A DNA stretch of 64,000 nucleotides from JABSOG01 sp041583135 (GTDB lineage Bacteria; Pseudomonadota; Gammaproteobacteria; Enterobacterales; Alteromonadaceae), in NCBI GenBank assembly GCA_041583135.1, contig JBFHGJ010000002.1:77120-141119 (forward strand), given 5' to 3'. The translations under genes were made by a program, and so were the position numbers. This document shows, piece after piece, positions 54,913 to 63,915 of the stretch. How positions within the stretch are numbered: the first letter of the stretch is position 1; each line of letters opens with the position of its first letter. Below the pieces are notes generated by a model. It had not been told where the DNA came from and made no database searches. It saw only the letters and a list, made by a program, of their open reading frames with translations.

Positions 54913-56358
54913 CTAAGGACAATTCCCCTTCACAAAATAACCATCAGAGGTTTCTGCGAGCGTGGTTGTGGTGTAGATATTCCATAGGCCTAAGTAGTCA
55001 CCTGAACCCAAAGCGTAGGTATAGCCGAAAGAAACGTAAGCGCGGCCCGCCATGGTGTGGTTGTAGTTGCTTGATGTGAACTGTTGGCAGGTGCTTGGTG
55101 GTATGGCAGCTTCAACCACTACGGTTCTGGTTTTGCTATCGCTGCTGCCATCTGAATAGTCAACGCTGTAGCTAATGCTATAGTTGCCTGCAACACAACT
55201 GTCAAAGCTGTTGCCGCTGACCAAAACTGAATTGGTAATATCGCCATTGGTTTTATCGGTAGCAGTGTAGCCCGGTTCAACAAAGGTCTGGCAATTGGCC
55301 AGCGTCAACGGGTTATCACCGGTTAGTAGCAGCGAATTCTCACCCACAGGAGGTGTCACAACGCCACTTGCGCGTCGGTTGTTGGCAAAAAACCACGCCG
55401 TTATCCATTGCGGGTAGTTGATGTGGGCATGGTCAATATAACTGCCACCGCCGGTGCTGTTGTTGCCCGCAGGCCACGCATGACCCATGCCGTTTACCAT
55501 AATTTTTGATACTCGCGGCCCTGTCGCATCGCACCATACAGTCAAATCGCCATGATTGCCGCTAGATGCCCCAGGTATAGTGCCGGTTTCACATTGCGAA
55601 ATACCGGTATCGGCATTGTAAACGGCTACCGCAATGTCGGCATTTCTGTGGGCGTGCTCTGGCGCTACGGTGCCGTCGGTGGTGCCATGCACAGTGTTGT
55701 AAATCTGATCATACAAGTGACTTTGATTATTGTACCCTTGTTTATTGGCATAGTTTTCACAGTTCGCTTTGCCTTGGGAGACAGAAATCGACGGATAATT
55801 GAGGTCGCTCGAACTGCCGGTTGACCCAGGTGCAGGGCCAGCATTGACGCCCACCCCGGCAAAGATATCCGGTGCCAAGCAGCCCATTTGGTTGGTAATG
55901 CCGGCACCAGATGACAAGCCGGTGAGATAAACCTGATCAGGGTCGATGTTAAGTGAGGTGTCGGCCAACAATGCAGCTACCATATCCAGCAGATATTTTT
56001 GGTCGCTTGATGTTCGCGAAGCACTGGTGCCGGTGTGAAAGTTCCAACAGCCCATCCAGCCATAACTACCCTCGCCCGATGCCTGTGGCAAAGCGATGAC
56101 CATGCCGTATTCATCGGCTACCGGCGCCCAGCCTGCACCTTGCTTAAAGTCGTCATTGGGCTGAGCGCAGCCGTGAAGACTGACCATTAAAGCACGTTTA
56201 TCACCGCTTGCCGGGGCTGACGTCGGCTCATAAACAAAGGTGCTCAAACCGCCAATATTGGTTTCATTGCCGTTGTTGCGCCACTGTCCTGCGTCACTGT
56301 GACCGCTGTAAATAATGGCGCTCGCTGCCAGCGTCAATGGAAGTATCGTTTTTATCAT
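54913..56358 (-). CDS. Secreted PHB-depolymerase-family esterase, 481 aa
   Basis: Signal peptide ~1-23, then an alpha/beta-hydrolase catalytic domain (~25-330) of the extracellular poly(3-hydroxybutyrate) depolymerase family. Visible residues: oxyanion loop SLHGCAQ, lipase box GLSSG with nucleophile Ser149, HGTTDGTV with Asp228 and GMGHAWP with His293. After a Pro-rich hinge comes an Ig-like DUF5011-type module (~345-415) and a C-terminal Cys-bounded module (~424-481) that may bind substrate. It would hydrolyse an extracellular polyester to hydroxyacids or oligomers. The 3-hydroxybutyrate dehydrogenase gene is 76 bp upstream on the same strand, which supports this substrate class. Feruloyl or acetylxylan esterase activity occurs in related proteins and cannot be excluded. 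Confidence 0.88.
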   Translation of the reverse strand: MIKTILPLTLAASAIIYSGHSDAGQWRNNGNETNIGGLSTFVYEPTSAPASGDKRALMVSLHGCAQPNDDFKQGAGWAPVADEYGMVIALPQASGEGSYGWMGCWNFHTGTSASRTSSDQKYLLDMVAALLADTSLNIDPDQVYLTGLSSGAGITNQMGCLAPDIFAGVGVNAGPAPGSTGSSSDLNYPSISVSQGKANCENYANKQGYNNQSHLYDQIYNTVHGTTDGTVAPEHAHRNADIAVAVYNADTGISQCETGTIPGASSGNHGDLTVWCDATGPRVSKIMVNGMGHAWPAGNNSTGGGSYIDHAHINYPQWITAWFFANNRRASGVVTPPVGENSLLLTGDNPLTLANCQTFVEPGYTATDKTNGDITNSVLVSGNSFDSCVAGNYSISYSVDYSDGSSDSKTRTVVVEAAIPPSTCQQFTSSNYNHTMAGRAYVSFGYTYALGSGDYLGLWNIYTTTTLAETSDGYFVKGNCP

Positions 56359-56434
56359 GTGTATCTGCCTCTTGTTATCATTGTTTGTAGAAAGTCAGGT
56401 TATAAAACGTACAATTAGGTTTTGTCTTGGTCGG

Positions 56435-57217
56435 TTATTGCGCCGTCCACGCCCCATCGATAGGTAGCGAAGCGCCGGTAATGGTGCGTGCGGTATCGCT
56501 GCACAAAAATAGAATAAACTCGCCGATTTGCCTTGGGTCCATCATTTGCGGTAAAGGCTGTTTGGTGGTGATAATGTCGCGTTTGGCCTGCTCGGCCGAG
56601 ATCTGCTGCTTTTCGGCAAATTGCGCAATTTGCTTTTGTAAAATCGGGGTGTCTACCCAGCCCGGGCAAATGGCGTTAGCAGTGATCCCATGCTCGGCAT
56701 GTTCTAACGCAACCACTTTGGTCAACCCCACAATGCCGTGTTTGGCGGCGCAGTAAGCCGATTTATTGACCGATGCCACCAAGCCATGAACCGAGGCGAT
56801 ATTGATAATGCGCCCCCAGCCATTAGCCTGCATATGAGGGAGTGCCTTTTGGGTGGCGTGAAAAGCAGCGGTTAGATTAATGGCAATAATGGCATTCCAC
56901 TTTTCGGCCGGAAATGTCGCCACCCCTTCGGTATGTTGAATGCCGGCATTATTGACCAGAATATCGACCCCGCCCATCACACTAATCGCTCGGTCCATCA
57001 TAGCCTCGATGGCCTGTTGCTCCATTAAGTTGGCACTGTCAAATATCGCTTTGATGTCATATTTGGCGGTAAACTGCTGCGCCAGCGCCTGCCCTTCACT
57101 TTCATCCATCAGACCATTTAGCACAAGGTTAATCCCCTGCTCTGCCAACACATGGGCACTTGCCAATCCAATACCACTGGTAGAGCCGGTGATAAGTGCA
57201 GTTTTACCTTTTAACAT
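56435..57217 (-). CDS. bdhA: 3-hydroxybutyrate dehydrogenase (SDR family)
   Basis: 260-aa cytoplasmic short-chain dehydrogenase that would oxidise (R)-3-hydroxybutyrate to acetoacetate with NAD. Cofactor motif TGSTSGIG at ~10-17, NNAG at ~89-92, catalytic Ser142, Tyr155 and Lys159 (YCAAK). Length and the HGLVAS...KSAYCAAKHG context are as in characterised BdhA enzymes. I start at ATG 57217 because GGAG lies nine bases before it; the frame extends five codons to a TTG inside the ribosome site. Placed between the thiolase/ligase pair and the secreted depolymerase, it links polyester breakdown to central metabolism. Confidence 0.88.
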   Translation of the reverse strand: MLKGKTALITGSTSGIGLASAHVLAEQGINLVLNGLMDESEGQALAQQFTAKYDIKAIFDSANLMEQQAIEAMMDRAISVMGGVDILVNNAGIQHTEGVATFPAEKWNAIIAINLTAAFHATQKALPHMQANGWGRIINIASVHGLVASVNKSAYCAAKHGIVGLTKVVALEHAEHGITANAICPGWVDTPILQKQIAQFAEKQQISAEQAKRDIITTKQPLPQMMDPRQIGEFILFLCSDTARTITGASLPIDGAWTAQ

Positions 57218-57423
57218 TGCTTGAATCTCCAATTTTTAACTGATAAACGACATAAAGACGTTCCACTTGTATTCAGGCATTTGTGCCCAACTTGCCCCTG
57301 CTTTTTCTGAAAAAAGCGCGCAGTAATGGGCGAACAGCAGCCACAGCTGATGTCCGTCCAATCTCATTGACCGCTAGCGGTTAAAAGATAAACAGGTCCC
57401 AGTCATTCATTTGTGTGACTGAG

Positions 57424-58596
57424 TTACTTCACTCTTTCAAGTATCGAGGCGTAATTGGCTACACCGGTGCCGCCCATATTGAATACCCCCGCCAGATTTG
57501 CCTTGGCTAGTTGCATATCCCCTGCTTCACCCATCAGTTGTTTGGCCGCCATAATGTGCATCGACACCCCGGTCGCCCCAATCGGATGGCCTTTTGACTT
57601 CAAACCACCCGATACATTGATTGGCAATTTGCCGTCGCGGTATACCCAACCCTCTTGTAACGCTTTGGCGCCTTGACCCGGCTCAGTTAGCCCCATCGCT
57701 TCGTATTGCATCAACTCGGCAATGGTAAAGCAGTCATGCAACTCAATGAGATCCAAGTCCCATATCGACAACCCGCTCTTAGATAAAGTTTGCTGCCATG
57801 CATGTCTACAGCCGGCCAGTTCGGTCATATCTCTGCGACTCATCGGCAAGTAGTCATTCACCTGTGTGATGGCTTTAATCGCAACGGCACGTTGACAACC
57901 ACCAAGGTTGTCGCTGGCACGCAACACCACTGCAGCTGCGCCGTCTGATACCAATGAGCAGTCAGAGCGTTTTAACGGCGGTATCACTACGGGGTTTTTC
58001 TCCGATGGCTTTAGGCAAAACTCAAAATCGAGCGCTTTGTGTAAATGGGCATAGGGATTGTTCAAACCGTTGGCATGATTTTTAACAGCAATCTGAGCCA
58101 GCGCTTGGCTAACATCGCCATAGCGGTCAAAATAACGCGCCGCGATATCGGCAAATAAACCAACCGAGCTGCCTAGGTGCGCTTCTTCGCTAACAAAACC
58201 AGCACGGCCCAGTACCGTCCCCACATCTTGATTGGACAAATGGGTCATCTTTTCAGCCCCAACCACCAGCACGGTTTTGGCTTGACCTGCGGTGATGGCA
58301 CTGTGTCCTGCTTTTAACGCAGCGCTGCCGGTAGCGCAGGCGTTCTCTACTCGGGTAACCGGAGTAAAACGAGGCATATCGGGATATTGCAACACCAACG
58401 ATGAGGTAAAATCTTGCTCATACAACCCGGCGTTAAAATGGCCAAGAAATACCTCATCAATCTCAGCACAGTCTATACCCGCATGTTCTATCGCTTGTGC
58501 TACGGCTTCATTCATTAATGCCTCAAGGGGTTTGTCACTGTGTTTGCCGAATTTGGTGTGACCCCAACCTATCATTGTCACTGTCGGACTTTTCAT
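57424..58596 (-). CDS. Thiolase-family acetyl-CoA acetyltransferase
   Basis: 390-aa cytoplasmic thiolase. The nucleophile is Cys87 in ENACATGSAAL; the His and Cys-type motifs ELHDCFTIAE and GHPIGATG are in place. The HDCF form is that of the SCPx/lipid-transfer-protein branch rather than classical PhaA/AtoB, so a longer or branched 3-ketoacyl-CoA is possible. It starts 15 bp after the acyl-CoA ligase stop, so the two are cotranscribed. With 3-hydroxybutyrate dehydrogenase downstream, a route of ketoacid activation and thiolytic cleavage to acetyl-CoA is plausible. Confidence 0.88.
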   Translation of the reverse strand: MKSPTVTMIGWGHTKFGKHSDKPLEALMNEAVAQAIEHAGIDCAEIDEVFLGHFNAGLYEQDFTSSLVLQYPDMPRFTPVTRVENACATGSAALKAGHSAITAGQAKTVLVVGAEKMTHLSNQDVGTVLGRAGFVSEEAHLGSSVGLFADIAARYFDRYGDVSQALAQIAVKNHANGLNNPYAHLHKALDFEFCLKPSEKNPVVIPPLKRSDCSLVSDGAAAVVLRASDNLGGCQRAVAIKAITQVNDYLPMSRRDMTELAGCRHAWQQTLSKSGLSIWDLDLIELHDCFTIAELMQYEAMGLTEPGQGAKALQEGWVYRDGKLPINVSGGLKSKGHPIGATGVSMHIMAAKQLMGEAGDMQLAKANLAGVFNMGGTGVANYASILERVK

Positions 58597-58611
58597 ATCT
58601 AAAACCTTTTG

Positions 58612-60147
58612 TTATGCGTATCGTTCACGCAATGCTGTTTTGAGGATCTTGCCGGTATTGTTCTTTGGCAAGGCATCAACAAAAATATAATCTTTTGGCC
58701 GTTTAAAGCGAGCAATATTTTCAATGCAAAAGCTATCGAGCTGGGCAAAATCCAGTTGGCTATCTGGCTTGGGCACCACGATTGCCACAACAACTTCGCC
58801 CCATTGCTCATGTTTTTTGCCTATAACCGACGACTCTAAAACCCCTTGATGGTTATTTAGCACCTCCTCCACTTCTCTTGGATAGATGTTGCTGCCGCCG
58901 CTGATGATCACATCTTTGCAGCGGTCAACCAGCGTAATGAAACCGTCTGAGTTTTTCGTCGCCATATCGCCGGTTCTCAGCCAGCCGTTGACTATGGTTT
59001 TGTTGGTCGCAACAGGATCATTGAAATATCCGAGCATAAGCGCATCGCCCCGCACCAAAATCTCGCCAACCTGCCCACATTCAACCTCAAAGCCATCATC
59101 GTCGGCAATGATCACCTCCATGCCCGTCATTGCCACACCAACCGATGCCAAACGGGCCTTATGCTCTGGATGATCACTTTGTTGATGCAGCGACTTGTTC
59201 AGTACAGTGATTGTCATCGGGCATTCGCCCTGACCATATATTTGCACCAACTTGTTGCCCAGCATTTGTTGCGCATGAGCCAAATCATTCTGATACATCG
59301 GGCCGCCGCCATAAACAATGGTTTTTAAATTGGCAAACGCTTGCTTGGGGTCGGCACAAGTCTTATCGGCATACGCCATCCAGCGCTTCACCATCGTAGG
59401 CGCTGCGAACATCGATACATTTCGATGTGCGCCAAGCAATTGCAATAGCTCTTTTTCATCGAATCCGCCGCTACTTGGCACCACGTTGACACCGCCTTTG
59501 GCCACATGAGGCAACATATAATAACCGCCGCCGTGGGACATGGGGGCCGCGTGAAAGAGGCAATCTCCTACTGCTATCGAATCAACATCCGACAAATAGC
59601 ATTGCGTCATGGTGAATAGGTTTTTGTGGCTTTGCATCGCCCCTTTGGGTCTGCCTGTCGTACCGCTGGTATAAAACAGCCATGCAGGATCATCTCCATT
59701 GCGCTGAGCCATTGCCATCGGTCGGCCATCACACAACTGACTGTAATCATCTGAACCAATGACAATGCACCGCTCAGGTGACACCAACTGTGCGACCAAA
59801 GGACTCAGCACACCAAACAGCTTTTGGCTGCTAAAGCACACCTTTGCGCCGCTATGACGCAAAATATAATCATATTCTTTTTGGTGCAACTTGGCATTGA
59901 CCGGCACCACAACCAGCCCTGCATGCCAGGCAGCAAAATACAACTCAACATACTCGGGGCAGTTCGCCGCGATAATGGCCACTCGATCACCCGCTTCAAG
60001 ATTGAACCGAGACAACAAACTATTGGCCAATATCGCACTGCGCTGTGCTAGCTCACGATAATTCAAAAAGCCGTTCTTTCCGAGCGCCACGGCACAGTGC
60101 CAGTCGTAAACCTTTGCCGCTTGCACCAGTAGGCTTGCAATATTCAT
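58612..60147 (-). CDS. Acyl-CoA synthetase (AMP-forming ligase)
   Basis: 511 aa from ATG 60147 (the open frame reaches 60243 but the extra residues do not align with the family). ANL superfamily: P-loop-like YTSGTTGRPKGAM, GGGPMY and IYGQGECPMT in the core, GWLRTGD and DRCKDVIISGGSNIYPREVE at the hinge, and the C-terminal catalytic Lys in NNTGKILK. It would convert a carboxylic acid to its CoA thioester with ATP. The neighbours (thiolase 15 bp downstream, 3-hydroxybutyrate dehydrogenase, secreted esterases) suggest a short or medium hydroxy- or ketoacid as substrate; the exact acid cannot be read. It is not an NRPS domain: no carrier or condensation sequence follows. Confidence 0.85.
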   Translation of the reverse strand: MNIASLLVQAAKVYDWHCAVALGKNGFLNYRELAQRSAILANSLLSRFNLEAGDRVAIIAANCPEYVELYFAAWHAGLVVVPVNAKLHQKEYDYILRHSGAKVCFSSQKLFGVLSPLVAQLVSPERCIVIGSDDYSQLCDGRPMAMAQRNGDDPAWLFYTSGTTGRPKGAMQSHKNLFTMTQCYLSDVDSIAVGDCLFHAAPMSHGGGYYMLPHVAKGGVNVVPSSGGFDEKELLQLLGAHRNVSMFAAPTMVKRWMAYADKTCADPKQAFANLKTIVYGGGPMYQNDLAHAQQMLGNKLVQIYGQGECPMTITVLNKSLHQQSDHPEHKARLASVGVAMTGMEVIIADDDGFEVECGQVGEILVRGDALMLGYFNDPVATNKTIVNGWLRTGDMATKNSDGFITLVDRCKDVIISGGSNIYPREVEEVLNNHQGVLESSVIGKKHEQWGEVVVAIVVPKPDSQLDFAQLDSFCIENIARFKRPKDYIFVDALPKNNTGKILKTALRERYA

Positions 60148-60309
60148 AACAGCGTATTCACAGTAGTTGGTCTTGCCAAAAACAATAACCAAAATTTCTG
60201 CTAAATGATTTAGCACTTTAGTGCCGACGAACGAAAGTACCATTGCCCAAAGCGCTGCTTTAAAGCGATGATCAGCCCATTGTTATAAAGCTATGAGTTG
60301 ACTCCCCAT

Positions 60310-61263
60310 ATGAACAGCATCACACGCCGAGTGTTGACAGCCAGCGCCATCCTCATTTGCAGCTACGGTCACAGCGCCTTTGCAGCGTTTAATACCTTGG
60401 CACAATTCGGTGATAATCCGGGGCAACTGAGCGCCAGTTACTACACCCCCGCTCAAGACCACAAGCCATTGGTCGTGTTGCTGCACGGCTGTAGTCAAAA
60501 TGGTCAAGAGTTGGCAGAAAAAAGCGGTTTGTTGTCGCTCGCCAAAAACCGATTTACCGTACTCGTTGTTCAGCAAAGTGGCCAAAACAACGTCAAAAGC
60601 TGCTTTAACTGGTACTCCGATGACGATTACAACAAAGATGGCGGCGAAAGCCTCTCTATCAAAAATATGATAGTCACTTTAAAGCAACGTCTTAAGAGTA
60701 CCGACACTTATATCATGGGGCTTTCGGCAGGCGGAGCAATGACCAGCGTCATGATGGTCAACTATCCTGAGCTGTTCAGGGCAGGTGCGGTTATCGCGGG
60801 GATCCCATTTCCTTGTGCCGATGGCCTGATCAAAGCCATCTCTTGTATGAAAAACGGCCCTTCACAAACCATACAAGAACTGACCACACTGGTGAAAAGC
60901 CGCAACCAAAGCACCCAGCAATGGCCACAACTATCGGTTTGGACAGGCACCGCAGACAAAATCGTCAACCCAAGCAACGCCAAAGCTTTGGCCTTGGCGT
61001 GGGTGGCGCTGCGCAAGCTCTCTGGCAAAGCCGAGATCACCCAGCGAGCAGAATTTACCATCAGTGTCTGGCGGAACCAGCAACAGCCGCTGGTAGAGCT
61101 GGTCGAGCTTAACGATCTTGGACACGGGATCATGGTTGATACCCCAGTGACGCCCGGAGAAGACATGGGTGGTTTTTTGCTCAATGCGTCAATCAGCACA
61201 GTAAAACACATCACCCAATTTTGGCGCCTAACCAAAGGCAACAACCAGAACACGAGCTTTTAA
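60310..61263 (+). CDS. Second secreted PHB-depolymerase/LpqC-type esterase, 317 aa
   Basis: Start placed at ATG 60310, which gives a clean signal peptide (MNSITRRVLTASAILI..., cleavage near SAFA); the frame also opens from a TTG four codons earlier. Alpha/beta hydrolase with oxyanion loop LLHGCSQNG, lipase box GLSAGG (nucleophile Ser~139), TGTADKIVNP with the likely acid Asp, and LNDLGHG with the likely His. It lacks the extra C-terminal modules of the depolymerase at 54913-56358, so it may act on soluble oligomers in the periplasm or outside. It diverges from the ligase gene across 162 bp and is followed 120 bp later by the TonB-dependent receptor gene. Confidence 0.85.
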   Translation: MNSITRRVLTASAILICSYGHSAFAAFNTLAQFGDNPGQLSASYYTPAQDHKPLVVLLHGCSQNGQELAEKSGLLSLAKNRFTVLVVQQSGQNNVKSCFNWYSDDDYNKDGGESLSIKNMIVTLKQRLKSTDTYIMGLSAGGAMTSVMMVNYPELFRAGAVIAGIPFPCADGLIKAISCMKNGPSQTIQELTTLVKSRNQSTQQWPQLSVWTGTADKIVNPSNAKALALAWVALRKLSGKAEITQRAEFTISVWRNQQQPLVELVELNDLGHGIMVDTPVTPGEDMGGFLLNASISTVKHITQFWRLTKGNNQNTSF

Positions 61264-61286
61264 GACTATTGACCGAATCGCTCGAA

Positions 61287-61302
61287 TACTACCATCGTAG
61301 TA
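61287..61302. promoter_or_regulatory. Inverted repeat before the TonB-dependent receptor gene
   Basis: TACTAC (61287-61292) and GTAGTA (61297-61302) around CATC, 82 bp before the receptor start and 24 bp after the esterase stop. It could be an operator or a weak terminator; AT-rich rather than T-run sequence follows. Confidence 0.35.
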
Positions 61303-61383
61303 ATTATTCTATTCGGGTTTTAGGTTAAAGTTCTTAAAAAGTAAAATAATGACAAACGATAAGATAAAACTTAAGGGGACAAG

Positions 61384-63645
61384 ATGAAGCAGCACAACCG
61401 CACCAAAAGCTACCTCGCGCTGGCTATCGCCTCCGCATTGGCAGCAGGTAACGCCGTTGCTCAGCAGCAAACCGCCCAAGACGACAAAGATGCCGAGCCC
61501 ACGGGCCTGCAGAGGATTGAAGTGACCGCAAGACGGACAGTAGAAAACCTACAGGAAGTGCCGGTATCTGTCACTGCTATCCATGCAACCGACATCGCCG
61601 AAAACGGTTTGACCGACGTCACCGATGTACAGCGTTATGCCACCAACACCACATTGCAGGTCAGTCGCGGCACCAGCTCGACATTGACCGCCTATGTTAG
61701 GGGTATTGGGCAGCAAGACCCGCTATGGGGATTTGAACCCGGTGTCGGTATGTATGTTGATGATGTTTACATTGCCCGTCCCCAAGGCGCTGTGATGGAA
61801 ATATTGGACGTTGAACGCATTGAAGTACTGCGTGGCCCACAGGGCACCCTTTATGGTAAAAACACCATCGGCGGCGCACTCAAATACGTCACCAAAGAAA
61901 TGCGTGGCGACAACAGTTTTGACTTTTCGGCCTCCTTTGGTAACTACGGCATGGCCAGCTATAAAGCGGCCGGTCAGTTGTCTTTGCTAGATGACAAGTT
62001 GTTTATCGGTGGCGCTTTTGCCGATATCAGCCGCGATGGCTTTGGTACTTTCAAAAACACCGGTGACGAAAACTATAACAAAGACATCAGCGCTGGCCGC
62101 TTAACCCTTGAATATCACGCCACTGACGACCTATTTTTCCGTCTCGCCTATGACAAAACCGTCGATGACTCGAACCCCAAAGGCGGTTTTCGCTTAGTAC
62201 CGAGTGTACTGAACGGACAGCAGTTATACGACAGTGTTTACGACTCAGACATCAGTCTACCGATGTACAACAAGGTTGAAACCTCAGGCACATCACTGAC
62301 GCTAACTTGGAATATCGACGAGCATTTTAGCTTTAAGTCGGTGACAGCCCAGCGCGAAGGCGACACGTACACCAACATCGACTTTGACAATACCGCGCTC
62401 AAATCGTTAGACGTACCTGCGGTTTACGACGATGAGCAGTTCACTCAAGAATTACAACTAAACTATGTGGCCGACGGCATTACCGCCGTCGGTGGTCTTT
62501 ACTATTACACTGGAGATGCGTGTGGCGCATTTGACGTGCAGCTTGAAGTCTTGGGTAACGCCTTGGGTTTACCGGGCTTTACCTTGGAAAACGGCGGCTG
62601 CACCGACACTGATAGCTATTCTATTTATGGCCAAACTTCTTTTGATTTGACCGAGCAATGGTCAATGACCTTAGGTGGCCGATTCACAGAAGACACAAAG
62701 ACCGCCAATGTCTATCGCTACAAGTTCTTCAGCACCGTCTATCCGGGCGACTTAGAAGCCGGCACTGCGGTGCCTTCGAACCCCAGCAACAAATTTGACG
62801 GCGAACAAACCTGGTCGCGCTTCTCTCCTCGGGTTGGGGTTGAATATCAAGCCAATAAAGACCTGATGTATTACGCCTCATATACCAACGGCTTTAAGTC
62901 CGGTGGCTATAACATGCGTGCCGACTTCGATACCGACCCTGAGGGGGCCAAACCTTTTGACCCGGAAGTGGTTGATACCATAGAAATTGGTTTTAAGTCA
63001 GAGCCGACCGATGATCTGCGTATCAACGCCGCTTACTTCTTCTCCGACTACACAGACATGCAGGTCACTGTACAGCGTGCAGTAGACGATAACTTCGTTG
63101 CCCGTATACTCAATGCCGGACAGGCAGAAATTCAAGGCTTGGAGCTAGAGACCACTTACGCTGCCAGCAGTGACCTGACGTTGACTTTAGGCATGGGTTA
63201 TATTGACGCTGAGTTTGTCGAGTTCATTACCGCCGACCCGCAAACTGGCGCCTTGGTAGACGTTTCCGACACCCTGGATATTTCCAATACGCCCGATTGG
63301 AGCATCAACGCCGGTTTGAACTACACCTATAGCGCAGACATCGGTGATTTTGTTCTAACGGCCAACGCCGCTTACCGTGGTGCAACCCAGATCTTTGAAG
63401 CGCCATCACCACTGGATGAAGGCGGCTATACCTTGGTCAACCTCGGTATCAACTACTATCACAAAGATGGTCATTGGTCTGGCTCATTGCAAGCGAAAAA
63501 CCTGTTCGACAAACAAGTGCGAATTGCCGGATATTGTTTTGCCAACGGCCAATGTCCGAGTGACTCGCTAGGCTTAGATGAAAATGTCATCGGCTATTAC
63601 AACGACCCTAGAACCGTGGCCTTAACGGTCAAATACGAGTTCTAA
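61384..63645 (+). CDS. TonB-dependent outer-membrane receptor, 753 aa
   Basis: Signal peptide ~1-26 (ends GNAVA), then a TonB-box-like IEVTARR, a plug domain (~55-170) with VYIARPQG and the family mark VERIEVLRGPQGTLYGKNTIGG, and a beta-barrel ending in the aromatic YEF. A Cys pair region (DACGAF...NGGCTD) sits in a presumed outer loop. A strong ribosome site (AAGGGGA) precedes ATG 61384 and a clear terminator follows the stop. The long IGxGL-type plug resembles receptors for carbohydrates or other small organic ligands more than classical siderophore receptors. Following a secreted esterase and facing polyester-degradation genes, it is a candidate importer of hydroxyacid oligomers. A link to the NRPS product, about 20 kb away, is possible but unsupported. 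Confidence 0.9.
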   Translation: MKQHNRTKSYLALAIASALAAGNAVAQQQTAQDDKDAEPTGLQRIEVTARRTVENLQEVPVSVTAIHATDIAENGLTDVTDVQRYATNTTLQVSRGTSSTLTAYVRGIGQQDPLWGFEPGVGMYVDDVYIARPQGAVMEILDVERIEVLRGPQGTLYGKNTIGGALKYVTKEMRGDNSFDFSASFGNYGMASYKAAGQLSLLDDKLFIGGAFADISRDGFGTFKNTGDENYNKDISAGRLTLEYHATDDLFFRLAYDKTVDDSNPKGGFRLVPSVLNGQQLYDSVYDSDISLPMYNKVETSGTSLTLTWNIDEHFSFKSVTAQREGDTYTNIDFDNTALKSLDVPAVYDDEQFTQELQLNYVADGITAVGGLYYYTGDACGAFDVQLEVLGNALGLPGFTLENGGCTDTDSYSIYGQTSFDLTEQWSMTLGGRFTEDTKTANVYRYKFFSTVYPGDLEAGTAVPSNPSNKFDGEQTWSRFSPRVGVEYQANKDLMYYASYTNGFKSGGYNMRADFDTDPEGAKPFDPEVVDTIEIGFKSEPTDDLRINAAYFFSDYTDMQVTVQRAVDDNFVARILNAGQAEIQGLELETTYAASSDLTLTLGMGYIDAEFVEFITADPQTGALVDVSDTLDISNTPDWSINAGLNYTYSADIGDFVLTANAAYRGATQIFEAPSPLDEGGYTLVNLGINYYHKDGHWSGSLQAKNLFDKQVRIAGYCFANGQCPSDSLGLDENVIGYYNDPRTVALTVKYEF

Positions 63646-63682
63646 TACCCTAGGATTTTCATCACTGTACTCCCCATTTAGA

Positions 63683-63704
63683 AGCCGGTTTTTACCGGCT
63701 TTTT
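63683..63704 (+). terminator. Rho-independent terminator of the TonB-dependent receptor gene
   Basis: AGCCGGT / ACCGGCT, a perfect 7-bp stem with a TTTT loop, followed by TTTTAT, 37 bp after the receptor stop. Confidence 0.88.
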
Positions 63705-63915
63705 ATGTATAGGGATATACAGTATGTCTATGTTGTAGGGAACATTCATAGACGATGTATAGGGATATACAGTGCACTGAATTTCCCTACAGGATGTTGG
63801 GAGTAGACAGCGCCGGGAGCATGCTGTCGCATAGGCAAATTTCAGTATTTCCCTCATCCATGAGGGTCATGTCTATGTTGTAGGGAACATTCATAGACGA
63901 TGTATAGGGATATAC
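63705..63915. repeat. Hairpin-rich intergenic repeat: two identical 47-bp units plus palindromes
   Basis: A 47-bp unit occurs twice without mismatch, at 63724-63770 and 63869-63915. It contains an inverted repeat GTCTATG...CATAGAC and a 14-bp palindrome GTATAGGGATATAC; a third copy of the latter lies at 63707-63720. Between the units are CAGTGCACTG (63770-63779), GACAGC/GCTGTC (63806-63811/63823-63828) and CCCTCAT/ATGAGGG (63851-63857/63860-63866). No open frame is convincing. It resembles REP- or MITE-like intergenic elements. Confidence 0.8.

Noticed and set aside
57370..57421. Palindrome ACCGCTAGCGGT and a CAGTCA/TGACTG stem after the thiolase gene
   Set aside because: No T-run and weak stems; not enough to call a terminator or operator.
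61384..63645. TonB-dependent receptor as part of the NRPS/siderophore cluster
   Set aside because: It is about 20 kb away, separated by unrelated genes, and belongs by position and strand to the esterase locus.
63724..63915. CRISPR-like direct repeat
   Set aside because: Only two copies of the 47-bp unit, separated by about 98 bp, with no regular spacers and no cas genes.
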